This document shows, piece after piece, positions 43,557 through 51,702 of a stretch of 64,000 nucleotides of DNA. Origin of the DNA: Pelagibacteraceae bacterium AG-422-D23. Its GTDB lineage: Bacteria; Pseudomonadota; Alphaproteobacteria; Pelagibacterales; Pelagibacteraceae. The first letter of the stretch is position 1. Every line of letters starts with the position of its first letter. The stretch lies in assembly GCA_003213615.1 (NCBI GenBank), contig QCMQ01000001.1:1-64000 (forward strand). Reading direction: 5' to 3'. The position numbers were made by a program, and so were the translations under genes. Below the pieces are notes generated by a model. That model was not told where the DNA came from, searched no databases, and saw only the letters and a program-made list of their open reading frames with translations.

Positions 43557-44884
43557 AAGTTATAACTTTTTGCCATTAATTCTATAGGATGTAGTGCCTC
43601 ATCGTTAGATATATTTGTATCAACTTCTAATTGTTTTAAATGCTTACCAGCTAAAGGACAATCAGAAGCCATATACTTATTATTTTTAGTTTTAATTTGT
43701 CTAGCTGTAGGTCTTCCAACTTTATTTGCTAAATCATGAGTTTCTTTCATTACTCCAAAAGTTCCTCCGTGACCTGCGCATCTTTCAACTACATCAATTT
43801 TAACGTTTGGTATTAATTTTAACATATCTCTTGCTTTTATACCCATGTTCTGTGCTCTAGCATGACATGCATGATGCACAGTTACTCCCCCGTCAATCTC
43901 ATTTAATCCTTCTACTAATCCCTCATTGTTTGCAATATCTACAACATACTCATCAATATCCATAACATTCGCAGATAATTTTTTTATTTTTTCATCGCTT
44001 GGTAATAACAAAGGCCATTCAAATTTTAACATCAATCCACAACTCGCTGTTAGGGTTACTACTTTATAACCTTTATCAATCCATTCGATTAAATCCTTAG
44101 AAACTTTCTTTGCTTGTTCAGCAACTTTTGAAAGATCTGCTTGCTCTAAAAATGGCATTCCACAACAACCAGGATAAGCCTCCTGGACCTCTACACCATT
44201 TTTTTTCAAAACTTTTAAAGCAGCAACACCTGTATTTTTTTTATTAAAATTTACAAAACAAGTTGAATAGATTACAACCTTCCTATCTTTAGAAGGTGTT
44301 TGATAATTTATTTTATCTCTATTTTTTTTGAAAAAATTTGAAAAAGTTTCTGAATTATATTTTGGCAACTGAACTCTTTTATCTATTCCTGTCATTAGTT
44401 CTAAAATTTTTCTAATTAATTTATTCTTAATATTAGATGCCCAATTGACTATTTTTGAGAACAACACACCAATTTTAGCGTTTCGGTCTATTTGAGCTAG
44501 TTGTGTTGGTACACTTGGTAATTTACCTAATTTTTTTTGAGCTGTTCTATATCGCAGCATTAAATGTGGAAAATCTAGATCAAAATCGTGAGGTGGAACA
44601 TATGGGCATTTAGTCATAAAACACATATCACACAAAGTACATGCATCGACAACAGGTGCAAATTGATCACTAGATAAGCTTTCAACATCCTCATTTTTGG
44701 ACTCATCAATCATATCAAATAGCTTGGGAAATGAATCGCAGAGATTAAAACATCTTCTACATCCATGACAAATATCAAACACTCTTCTCATTTCGGTGTC
44801 TAATTTTTCAGGATTTAAAAAATCAGGATGCTCAAAATCTATAGGATGTCTTATAGGTGCACCTAAACTTCCTTCTTTGCTCAT
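43553..44884 (-). CDS. GlpC/heterodisulfide-reductase-like Fe-S oxidoreductase
   Basis: 443 aa. Two 4Fe-4S motifs near the N terminus: CHGCRRCFNLCDSFP (about residue 39) and CTLCDMCFMTKCPYVPP (about 82). Two CCG-type domains follow: GCCGMPF, and a variant RCAGHGGTFG. That is the architecture of the electron-transfer subunits GlpC and HdrB/D. Between them is a hydrophilic linker. It is found beside rubrerythrin and DUF3501 genes in many proteobacteria and is a plausible electron donor to rubrerythrin; this is inference. Confidence 0.88.
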   Translation of the reverse strand: MSKEGSLGAPIRHPIDFEHPDFLNPEKLDTEMRRVFDICHGCRRCFNLCDSFPKLFDMIDESKNEDVESLSSDQFAPVVDACTLCDMCFMTKCPYVPPHDFDLDFPHLMLRYRTAQKKLGKLPSVPTQLAQIDRNAKIGVLFSKIVNWASNIKNKLIRKILELMTGIDKRVQLPKYNSETFSNFFKKNRDKINYQTPSKDRKVVIYSTCFVNFNKKNTGVAALKVLKKNGVEVQEAYPGCCGMPFLEQADLSKVAEQAKKVSKDLIEWIDKGYKVVTLTASCGLMLKFEWPLLLPSDEKIKKLSANVMDIDEYVVDIANNEGLVEGLNEIDGGVTVHHACHARAQNMGIKARDMLKLIPNVKIDVVERCAGHGGTFGVMKETHDLANKVGRPTARQIKTKNNKYMASDCPLAGKHLKQLEVDTNISNDEALHPIELMAKSYNL

Positions 44885-44915
44885 ATAATTAATTTTTTTG
44901 AAATTTGAATTGTTT

Positions 44916-44940
44916 TTAGTGGGCGTTTAACGCCCACTAA
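44916..44940. terminator. Perfect hairpin between rubrerythrin and Fe-S oxidoreductase genes
   Basis: An 11-bp perfect stem (TTAGTGGGCGT / ACGCCCACTAA) with a 3-nt loop. No T run follows it on the - strand, so it is a weak terminator by itself and more likely protects the 3' end of the rubrerythrin mRNA or marks a processing site. 10 nt after the rubrerythrin stop and 32 nt before the next start. Confidence 0.65.
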
Positions 44941-44949
44941 GAAATTTGG

Positions 44950-45366
44950 TTAGCTAATAGATTCTAAAGTTTTTTGGAATTTACCAGCGTGTGATTTTTC
45001 AGCTTTTGCTAAAGTTTCAAACCAGTCAGCAATTTCTTCAAAACCTTCTTCTCTTGCCGTTTTAGCCATACCTGGGTACATATCAGTGTATTCATGCGTT
45101 TCACCTTGAACTGCAGAAGCCAGGTTAGCTTTTGTTTCGCCAATTGGCATACCAGTTCCTGGATCACCAACTTCTTCTAGATACTCCAAATGACCATGTG
45201 CGTGACCAGTTTCACCTTCGGCTGTTGATCTAAAAACTGCAGCTACATCATTGTAACCTTCTATGTCAGCTTTTTGTGCAAAATAAAGATATCTTCTGTT
45301 TGCTTGACTTTCACCAGCAAACGCTTCTTTTAAATTTTCTTCTGTTTTACTTCCTTTTAAAGACAT
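44950..45366 (-). CDS. Rubrerythrin
   Basis: 138 aa di-iron protein of the ferritin-like fold. The two halves of the four-helix bundle carry [20 protein letters not shown] and [14 protein letters not shown], then [18 protein letters not shown] and [12 protein letters not shown] with the metal-binding E..H residues. It lacks the C-terminal rubredoxin domain, as in the short 'sulerythrin-like' forms. Reduces hydrogen peroxide with electrons from a partner. Strong promoter with an Irr-box-like site upstream and a good AGGAG ribosome binding site. Confidence 0.94.
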   Translation of the reverse strand: MSLKGSKTEENLKEAFAGESQANRRYLYFAQKADIEGYNDVAAVFRSTAEGETGHAHGHLEYLEEVGDPGTGMPIGETKANLASAVQGETHEYTDMYPGMAKTAREEGFEEIADWFETLAKAEKSHAGKFQKTLESIS

Positions 45367-45394
45367 TTTTTCTCCTTTTTAATGATTAACAAAC

Positions 45395-45422
45395 CATATA
45401 ATGCATCTTGACAGTATGTCAA
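45395..45422 (-). promoter_or_regulatory. Rubrerythrin promoter (TTGACA-16-TATATG) with dyad over the -35
   Basis: On the - strand a perfect -35 TTGACA (45422-45417), 16-bp spacer and -10 TATATG (45400-45395). The -35 is one arm of a perfect dyad TTGACA-TAC-TGTCAA (45422-45408), which could be an operator. AAGGAG lies just before the ATG. Confidence 0.7.
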
Positions 45423-45425
45423 TAG

Positions 45426-45442
45426 TTTAGAATTATTATAAT
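45426..45442. promoter_or_regulatory. Irr-box-like site upstream of rubrerythrin
   Basis: TTTAGAA-TTA-TTATAAT fits the Irr control element as I recall it (TTTAGAA-N3-TTCTAAA) at 12 of 14 positions. It sits 3 bp upstream of the -35 box, so Irr binding here could activate or repress. A very similar site lies before irr. Confidence 0.55.
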
Positions 45443-45471
45443 GTAGATTTTAAGTGTATGATTTAATTAAA

Positions 45472-45900
45472 TTATTTTTGAGTTTGATTATCACTCGCAA
45501 CTCTAACCAACACTTCAACAGAATTTATTTTTTTTCCTGTAATATTTTTTCTAATATTTATTTTGTCTATATCACTTTTATCACAATCAATTAGCTGATG
45601 CGTATCTTCATCAAAAAAATGATGATGTGCTGATGTGTTTGTATCAAAATAACTTTTATCACTGTTAATTGAAATTTCTTTTAGGTATCCTTTTTTTTCA
45701 AATGCGTGAACTGTGTTATAAACTGTGGCTAAGGATATTTTCTCATTCATTTCTTCTGATATCATTTTTACAAGATCGTTTATTGTGAAATGGAAAGTGT
45801 CTTCTCTATTATACAAAACTTCACACATTTTTATTCTTTGCTTGGTTGGTCTAAGTCCAACTTCTCTTAATTTTTCAATAAAATTGCAGTTTTTTGGCAT
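45472..45900 (-). CDS. irr: Fur-family regulator, Irr-like
   Basis: 142 aa. Winged-helix DNA-binding part LRPTKQRIKMCEVLYNRED ... ISLATVYNTVHAFEKKGYLKEI, then the metal/haem region with SAHHHFFDEDTHQLIDC. The HHH run and missing C-terminal Fur cysteines fit Irr, the alphaproteobacterial regulator that senses haem and iron state. Divergent from fabA, the standard place for irr. An Irr-box-like site covers its leader (45906-45922), suggesting autoregulation. A Fur/Mur-type relative is encoded at the right edge of the window. Confidence 0.85.
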   Translation of the reverse strand: MPKNCNFIEKLREVGLRPTKQRIKMCEVLYNREDTFHFTINDLVKMISEEMNEKISLATVYNTVHAFEKKGYLKEISINSDKSYFDTNTSAHHHFFDEDTHQLIDCDKSDIDKINIRKNITGKKINSVEVLVRVASDNQTQK

Positions 45901-45905
45901 TGTTT

Positions 45906-45922
45906 TTTATAATTATTCTAAA
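45906..45922. promoter_or_regulatory. Irr-box-like site between irr and fabA
   Basis: TTTATAA-TTA-TTCTAAA matches the recalled Irr element TTTAGAA-N3-TTCTAAA at 13 of 14 positions. It is 6 nt before the irr ATG and 71 nt before fabA. It overlaps another dyad, TTATTCT-N6-AGAATAA at 45913-45932. Confidence 0.6.
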
Positions 45923-45992
45923 GTAAGAATAAAAATATACTGTTTTCTTATATTATATTAAGATTAAATCAAGTATTAAGGGTGCTCGAATT

Positions 45993-46493
45993 ATGAAAAA
46001 AAACTCATACTCCTATGATGATCTAATAAATTGTGGAAATGGTGATCTTTTTGGTCCTGGTAATGCAAAATTACCTCTCCCACCAATGCTTATGTTTGAC
46101 AGAATAACGGAAATCAATGAAAATAATGGAGCATTTAATAAAGGCTCACTAAAAGCTGAATTAGATATTAAAGATGATCTTTGGTTTTTTGATTGTCATT
46201 TTAAAAAAGATCCAGTTATGCCAGGGTGCTTAGGTTTAGATGCTATGTGGCAACTGGTAGGTTTTTTTCTAGGTTGGCTAGGAAATCCTGGAAAAGGAAG
46301 AGCTTTAGGAGTGGGTACTGTGAAATTTACAGGCGAAGTTTTACAGAGTGTAAAAAATGTAAGATATGAAATAGATATGAAAAAAATTATGTCTCCTGGA
46401 GGAACAACTGTTGGGCTTGCAAATGGAATTGTTCTTGCAGATAATAAAAAAATATATTCAGCAGAAAGTTTAAAAGTGGGGTTGTTTAAATAA
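45993..46493 (+). CDS. fabA: 3-hydroxydecanoyl-ACP dehydratase/isomerase
   Basis: Makes the cis double bond at C10 that starts unsaturated fatty acid synthesis. 166 aa hot-dog enzyme. [24 protein letters not shown] carries the active-site His (in DCHF) and the Asp of [18 protein letters not shown] follows. Overlaps fabB by one base (TAATG). The operon fabA-fabB-fabI lies opposite irr. Confidence 0.97.
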   Translation: MKKNSYSYDDLINCGNGDLFGPGNAKLPLPPMLMFDRITEINENNGAFNKGSLKAELDIKDDLWFFDCHFKKDPVMPGCLGLDAMWQLVGFFLGWLGNPGKGRALGVGTVKFTGEVLQSVKNVRYEIDMKKIMSPGGTTVGLANGIVLADNKKIYSAESLKVGLFK

Positions 46494-47704
46494 TGAGAAG
46501 AGTAGTTATTACAGGTTTAGGAGTTGTCTCTTGTTTAGGAAACAATCAAGAGGAAGTTCATCAGTCTTTATTAAATTCAAAGTCAGGAATTTCTTATGCT
46601 GAAGATTATAAAGAGCATAACCTGAAAAGCCATGTTCATGGTAAACCAAATATTAAACTTGAGAATCATATCGATAGAAAAACAATTAGATTTATGGGAG
46701 CAGGCTCGGCTTATAATTATATTGCAATGAAAGAGGCTATTGAAGACTCTGGATTAGAAGAAAGTGAAGTAAGTAATTTTAAAACTGGAATTGTGATGGG
46801 TTCAGGGGGACCTTCTATAGAAAATGTAATTTTAGCAGCGGATAAAACTAGAGCGAAGACACCAAAATTAATGGGACCCTTTATTGTTCCAAGAACTATG
46901 GCTAGCACTGCCTCTGCAACACTTGCTGTTCCTTATAAAATCAAAGGAACAAACTACACAATGAGTTCTGCATGTGCAACAAGTGGACACTGCATTGGAA
47001 ACTCTATGGAATTAATTCAAATGGGAAAACAAGATGTTGTTTTTGCTGGTGGTAGTGAAGAAATTCATTGGGCGATGACAGCAATGTTTGATGCAATGAC
47101 AGCACTATCTTCAAAATATAACGATAAACCTGAAACAGCTTCAAGAGCTTATGATAAAACTAGAGATGGATTTGTGATCGCTGGTGGCGCTGGAGTATTA
47201 GTGCTTGAGGAATACGAACATGCCAAAGCAAGGGGGGCTAAAATATACGCAGAATTAACAGGTTATGGAGCAACTTCAGATGGATACGATATGGTTGCAC
47301 CGTCAGGTGAAGGTGCTGTTAGATGCATGAAAATGGCACTCGCAACTACTAAAAATAAAATTGATTACATTAATACTCACGGAACATCTACACCAGTTGG
47401 TGATATAACTGAGCTTAATGCTATTAAAGAAACTTTTGGAGAGAATATTCCAAAAATAAGTTCAACAAAATCTTTATCTGGTCATCCTTTGGGAGCTGCT
47501 TCAGTACATGAAGCCATCTATTGTTTAATAATGATGAAAAATAATTTCATAACAGGATCAGCAAATATAACTGATATAGATGATGATGCTAAGAATTTTC
47601 CAATCGTTACAAAAACTGAAACAAGTGCAACCTTAAATGCAGTAATGTCAAATAGTTTTGGGTTTGGTGGAACTAACGCAGCTTTAATTTTTGAAAAGGT
47701 ATAA
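46493..47704 (+). CDS. fabB: 3-oxoacyl-ACP synthase I
   Basis: Elongates the unsaturated branch after FabA. 403 aa thiolase fold. Active-site Cys in [13 protein letters not shown] (about residue 163), His in [11 protein letters not shown] (about 298) and in [15 protein letters not shown] (about 333). Start overlaps the fabA stop; fabI begins 3 nt after its stop. Confidence 0.97.
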   Translation: MRRVVITGLGVVSCLGNNQEEVHQSLLNSKSGISYAEDYKEHNLKSHVHGKPNIKLENHIDRKTIRFMGAGSAYNYIAMKEAIEDSGLEESEVSNFKTGIVMGSGGPSIENVILAADKTRAKTPKLMGPFIVPRTMASTASATLAVPYKIKGTNYTMSSACATSGHCIGNSMELIQMGKQDVVFAGGSEEIHWAMTAMFDAMTALSSKYNDKPETASRAYDKTRDGFVIAGGAGVLVLEEYEHAKARGAKIYAELTGYGATSDGYDMVAPSGEGAVRCMKMALATTKNKIDYINTHGTSTPVGDITELNAIKETFGENIPKISSTKSLSGHPLGAASVHEAIYCLIMMKNNFITGSANITDIDDDAKNFPIVTKTETSATLNAVMSNSFGFGGTNAALIFEKV

Positions 47705-47707
47705 TTT

Positions 47708-48493
47708 ATGAGTTTGATGAAAGGTAAAAAAGGATTAATAATGGGTGTTGCTAATGAAAGATCTATTGCCTGGGGTATTTCTCAAAAACTTTCAGAAGCT
47801 GGAGCGGAACTAGCATTTACGTATCTAGGTGATGCACTTAAAAAAAGAGTTATCCCTTTGGCAGAAAAATTAAATTCAAATGTTACATTTAGTTGTGATG
47901 TTGAAAATAAAGATGAAATAATAAAATTATTTGAAGATATTAAATCTCAGTGGGGAGAAATTGATTTTGTAGTGCATGCAGTTGCTTTTTCAGACAAATC
48001 AGAATTATCAGGTGAATATTTAAATACAACTAGAGAAAACTTTTTAAGGAGTATGTTAATATCATGCTTTTCATTTACAGAAGTAGCAAAGGAAGCTTCA
48101 AAAGTAATGAAAGAAGGTGGAAGCTTACTCACATTAACTTATGAGTCTACTAAAGCGATTCCAAATTATAATGTAATGGGTGTTTGTAAATCAGCCTTAG
48201 AAGCAAGTGTTAAGTACTTAGCGAGAGATTTGGGTGCTAAAGGTATGAGGGTAAATGCTATCAGCGCTGGACCTATCAAAACATTGGCTGCATCTGCAAT
48301 CGGTGATGCAAAATTCCTATACAAATGGAATGAAGATCATTCTTTCCTTAAGAGAAATGTAGATATCCATGATGTTGGAAATTCAGCATTATATCTACTA
48401 AGTGACCTTGCAAACGGTGTTACTGGTGAAATTCACTATGTAGATGCAGGATATAACAAAGTTGGAATGCCTGATCCAAAGAATATAAGTTAA
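47708..48493 (+). CDS. fabI: Enoyl-ACP reductase (NADH) FabI
   Basis: Last reduction of each fatty-acid elongation round. 261 aa short-chain dehydrogenase fold. GVANERSIAWGIS near residue 13 binds NADH; catalytic Tyr-x6-Lys is in NYNVMGVCKSALEAS (about 156-163); VNAISAGPIKTLAAS is the family signature. The triclosan target. Third gene of the fabA operon, converging on asnB. Confidence 0.96.
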   Translation: MSLMKGKKGLIMGVANERSIAWGISQKLSEAGAELAFTYLGDALKKRVIPLAEKLNSNVTFSCDVENKDEIIKLFEDIKSQWGEIDFVVHAVAFSDKSELSGEYLNTTRENFLRSMLISCFSFTEVAKEASKVMKEGGSLLTLTYESTKAIPNYNVMGVCKSALEASVKYLARDLGAKGMRVNAISAGPIKTLAASAIGDAKFLYKWNEDHSFLKRNVDIHDVGNSALYLLSDLANGVTGEIHYVDAGYNKVGMPDPKNIS

Positions 48494-48511
48494 AAAAATT
48501 AAAATAATAAC

Positions 48512-50476
48512 TTATTCCCTGTTTATGACCCAGTTTTGAAAAACTAAAATCGACCAAATTAAACTTGAGTTATCAATACCATTTTTATGATCATTCCAAA
48601 TTTTATTAATATTCTTAAAGTTTAATAAACCAGATTTATCAATATTTTTTTTAGATAACAAATCCTCTGACCAATCTAATAAGGGGTTTTTTACCCAATT
48701 TCCAATAGGAATAGAAAAACCTGCTTTAGGTCTATCAATTAAATTATTTGGTATTTTTTTATTTAATAATTCTCTTAAAATTATTTTACCCTTTGATCTG
48801 TTAATTTTTTTTTGAATAGGAAGGTTTATAGAAAATTCATATAAATCTTTATCTAAAAAAGGAGCTCGTGTTTCTAGACTATTTGCCATACTTGCTCTAT
48901 CTACTTTAAAAAGTATATCATTAGGTAGATAATTTAAAGAATCCATATACATCATCTTTTCTTCTAAAGAATAATTTTTAATACTTTCATTTAAAAATTG
49001 CCTATCAAAAGTTTTCATAATTTTAGTTTTAGAAAATTTTTTCCCATCTTCAAAGAGATTCAAATTGTTATTATTAATTAAAAAACTAAATAAAAATTCA
49101 GAAAAGTCTAAATTTGGATCAATTCTATCTAAAAGTTTTTTTATTTTTTCATTTAAATAGAATTCTTTTTTATAATTTGGGAATACTTTAATTAAATTAT
49201 TAATACGATTAATATTTTTTTCATCAAGGTTAGATAGAGATTTAGATATAACTTTTTTAAGAAATTTAGGTAATTTATAAAGTTTTGAAACATATTTAAG
49301 TTTGGTGTATCTGTTATAACCTCCAAATATCTCATCCCCAGCATCTCCAGTTAAAACCACTTTAACTTTTTTTCGAGCCAACCGAGATACATAATAAGTA
49401 GGTATAAATGAACTATCACCTAATGGTTCGTTTAAATTACTTATAATTTTTGGAATATCTTGAATAATACTATTTTCATTCAATATTAATTCTTCATGAT
49501 CAGTAGAAAGATGTTTTGCTACTTCGCGTGCGTATTTTGACTCATCATGACTTTTATCCTCTGTACCAATACAAAATGTTTTAATTTTTTTAGAAGAAAC
49601 TTCTTGTGCTTTTGCAGTAATTAATGAAGAGTCTATACCGCCACTTAAAAAAGTTCCCACTTCAACATCGGCAAATATCTGATTTTTGACTATTTCAGTA
49701 AGTTTGTCATCAAGCTCTAATGTATAATTTTCATTTTTATTGATATTTTTTATAAAACTAAGATTTTCTGATTTCCAATATTTGGAACAATTAATTTTAG
49801 GAATTTGATTTTTTTTGAATTTTATCTCTAAATAACTACCCGGCTCAACCTTAAAAATATTTTTAAAAATCGAATAATTATTATTAATAAAATTTAAATG
49901 AAAGAGATCGTTTAATGCTTCATCGTTAATGTCAAAATGAATTTCTCTAAATAATTTATCAAAAATTAAATCTGAACTAAAAACAAAACATTCTTTTTGA
50001 GGTATCCAACCATAATAAAGTGGTTTCTCACCAAATCTGTCTCTAGCTAAATAAAGAGTTTTTGAATTTCTATCCCATATTGAAAAAGCAAACATTCCAT
50101 TAATTTTTTTTAGAGTTTGATCAATACCCCAAAAATCAATTGCTTGTATTAGTGTTTCAGTATCTGATGTACCTTTCCACTGATTAAATTTTTTTTGATT
50201 AAATAATTGCTCTCTTAAATTTAAATGATTGTAAATTTCACCATTAAATACAGTAGATAAATTTCCTGAAGCAGATACCATTGGCTGATGTCCTGTTTTA
50301 GATAAATCCAAGATAGATAATCTATTATGACTTAATACCAGATTATCATTATCATCTAATTCAATACCATTTGAGTCAGGTCCACGAGTGTGAAGTAATT
50401 CTATGGCTTTCTTTGAAATATTTATTTTTTCATTTCTGTCAACCTCAAAACTTTGAAATCCAAAAAAACCACACAT
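48512..50476 (-). CDS. asnB: Asparagine synthetase (glutamine-hydrolysing)-like amidotransferase
   Basis: 654 aa. N-terminal class-II glutaminase with Cys2 (MCGFFGFQ) and TVFNGEIYNHL; synthetase domain with the PP-loop SGGIDSSLITAKA near residue 275 and VVLTGDAGDEIFGGYNRY. The length and placement beside a glycosyltransferase gene fit the group that amidates sugars or polymers rather than making free asparagine, but true AsnB cannot be excluded. It is more AT-rich and Lys/Asn-rich than its neighbours. Confidence 0.88.
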   Translation of the reverse strand: MCGFFGFQSFEVDRNEKINISKKAIELLHTRGPDSNGIELDDNDNLVLSHNRLSILDLSKTGHQPMVSASGNLSTVFNGEIYNHLNLREQLFNQKKFNQWKGTSDTETLIQAIDFWGIDQTLKKINGMFAFSIWDRNSKTLYLARDRFGEKPLYYGWIPQKECFVFSSDLIFDKLFREIHFDINDEALNDLFHLNFINNNYSIFKNIFKVEPGSYLEIKFKKNQIPKINCSKYWKSENLSFIKNINKNENYTLELDDKLTEIVKNQIFADVEVGTFLSGGIDSSLITAKAQEVSSKKIKTFCIGTEDKSHDESKYAREVAKHLSTDHEELILNENSIIQDIPKIISNLNEPLGDSSFIPTYYVSRLARKKVKVVLTGDAGDEIFGGYNRYTKLKYVSKLYKLPKFLKKVISKSLSNLDEKNINRINNLIKVFPNYKKEFYLNEKIKKLLDRIDPNLDFSEFLFSFLINNNNLNLFEDGKKFSKTKIMKTFDRQFLNESIKNYSLEEKMMYMDSLNYLPNDILFKVDRASMANSLETRAPFLDKDLYEFSINLPIQKKINRSKGKIILRELLNKKIPNNLIDRPKAGFSIPIGNWVKNPLLDWSEDLLSKKNIDKSGLLNFKNINKIWNDHKNGIDNSSLIWSILVFQNWVINRE

Positions 50477-50479
50477 TAT

Positions 50480-51568
50480 TTAAATCTTTCCAAAAATTTT
50501 TTCATAAGAATTCTTCATCTTATAATTTGAAAAATTTTCTAAATATATTTTTCTTAATTGTGGCTCGTAAAAATAATGCTTCTTTTTTGAAAATTTATTA
50601 ATGGCTTTTATAAATTCATTTTCATCAAAACATTTTATACCTATTTTTTTCTCAAACTTTTCATAACCAACGAAAGCTTCTTTTAATCCAATTACATGTT
50701 TTCCATGCATTAAACTTTCAGCAACTTTCGTTTTCATTCCCGAACCTTTAAAAATTGGAGCCACTATAAACAAAGCGTTCTTATAAAATTGATTTAGATT
50801 TTTAACATAGCCTTTAAATAAAACTTTTGGATTACTTGCAAACTTTTTATTCTTTAGATTTTTCCCAATCACATAAGTTTTTAAGTTAATTTTATTTATT
50901 ATTTTATTTAAATACCACTCTAAACCAGATGCGTTTCCAAAAAAATTACTTCCAACAAATAATAAAAATTTATTTTTGTTAATTAAATTTTTGTATTTTT
51001 TAAAACTATCATCTATACACATAGGCACTATAAAAGATTTTTTTTTATAAAAATACTTCTCCATCATATGCTTATCTCTATTATTTAAATAAATTAGATA
51101 ATTACTAAAGTACACACTTTGAAATTCACTTAACAAATTTATAAATAAAATATAAAAATTTCTTAAATTAAAAGATGTTTTTAATTTTTGTAAAAAAAAA
51201 TTTGTTTCTACATTATGACAAAAAGTTACAACTTTAATGCTATTATCAGATATCTTTCTTGAAATTTTTCCTAGATTTGAACCATCAATAAATACATGAG
51301 TAATTTTTTTTTTTATTATTAAATTTTTTATTTTTTGTATTTTTTCTTCATTTACTCCATCTATATTTCCAGTAAGTGCAAATATAATTTTTTTTATTGA
51401 AATAATTTTTTTTTTTTCTAGCTTAAAAGTAAAAAAATTTTCTCTAAAGATGCTCTTTAAAACCTTTTCATTTAAATTTGTAAGATTTTTTCTTCCCCCA
51501 ATTTGATCTTTATTTATTTTATTTGAAATAAATAAGATTTTTTTCTTATTAATAATATTTTTAATCAT
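50480..51568 (-). CDS. Glycosyltransferase, GT4-like
   Basis: 362 aa. The N-terminal half is weakly conserved (KILFISNKINKDQIGGRKNL, FCHNVETNFFLQKL); the C-terminal half is a GT-B nucleotide-sugar domain (LLFVGSNFFGNASGLEWYL, VLFKGYVKNLNQFYKNALF, APIFKGSGMKTKVAESLMHGKHVIG). The last run is the retaining-transferase E-x7-E region. Probably adds a sugar to a surface polymer; donor unknown. Its stop is 3 nt before asnB, so they form a two-gene unit. Extremely Lys/Phe/Asn-rich. Confidence 0.82.
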   Translation of the reverse strand: MIKNIINKKKILFISNKINKDQIGGRKNLTNLNEKVLKSIFRENFFTFKLEKKKIISIKKIIFALTGNIDGVNEEKIQKIKNLIIKKKITHVFIDGSNLGKISRKISDNSIKVVTFCHNVETNFFLQKLKTSFNLRNFYILFINLLSEFQSVYFSNYLIYLNNRDKHMMEKYFYKKKSFIVPMCIDDSFKKYKNLINKNKFLLFVGSNFFGNASGLEWYLNKIINKINLKTYVIGKNLKNKKFASNPKVLFKGYVKNLNQFYKNALFIVAPIFKGSGMKTKVAESLMHGKHVIGLKEAFVGYEKFEKKIGIKCFDENEFIKAINKFSKKKHYFYEPQLRKIYLENFSNYKMKNSYEKIFGKI

Positions 51569-51654
51569 TATTCAAATATAACAGTTACGATAATAAACAA
51601 AAATTTGTCAACTATATTAAAATTTTATAGATAATTATTTATCTATATAAATTA

Positions 51655-51683
51655 CTCCCTCTAAAATTTGTTTGGGAGGGGTA
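51655..51683 (-). terminator. Weak hairpin downstream of pnp
   Basis: TAC-T-CCCTC and GAGGG-GTA pair (8 bp, one bulged base) around a loop of about 14 nt, 20-48 nt after the pnp stop. No T run, so terminator activity is uncertain; it may protect the mRNA end. Confidence 0.4.
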
Positions 51684-51702
51684 GGAAATTTAAATTTAAG
51701 AA

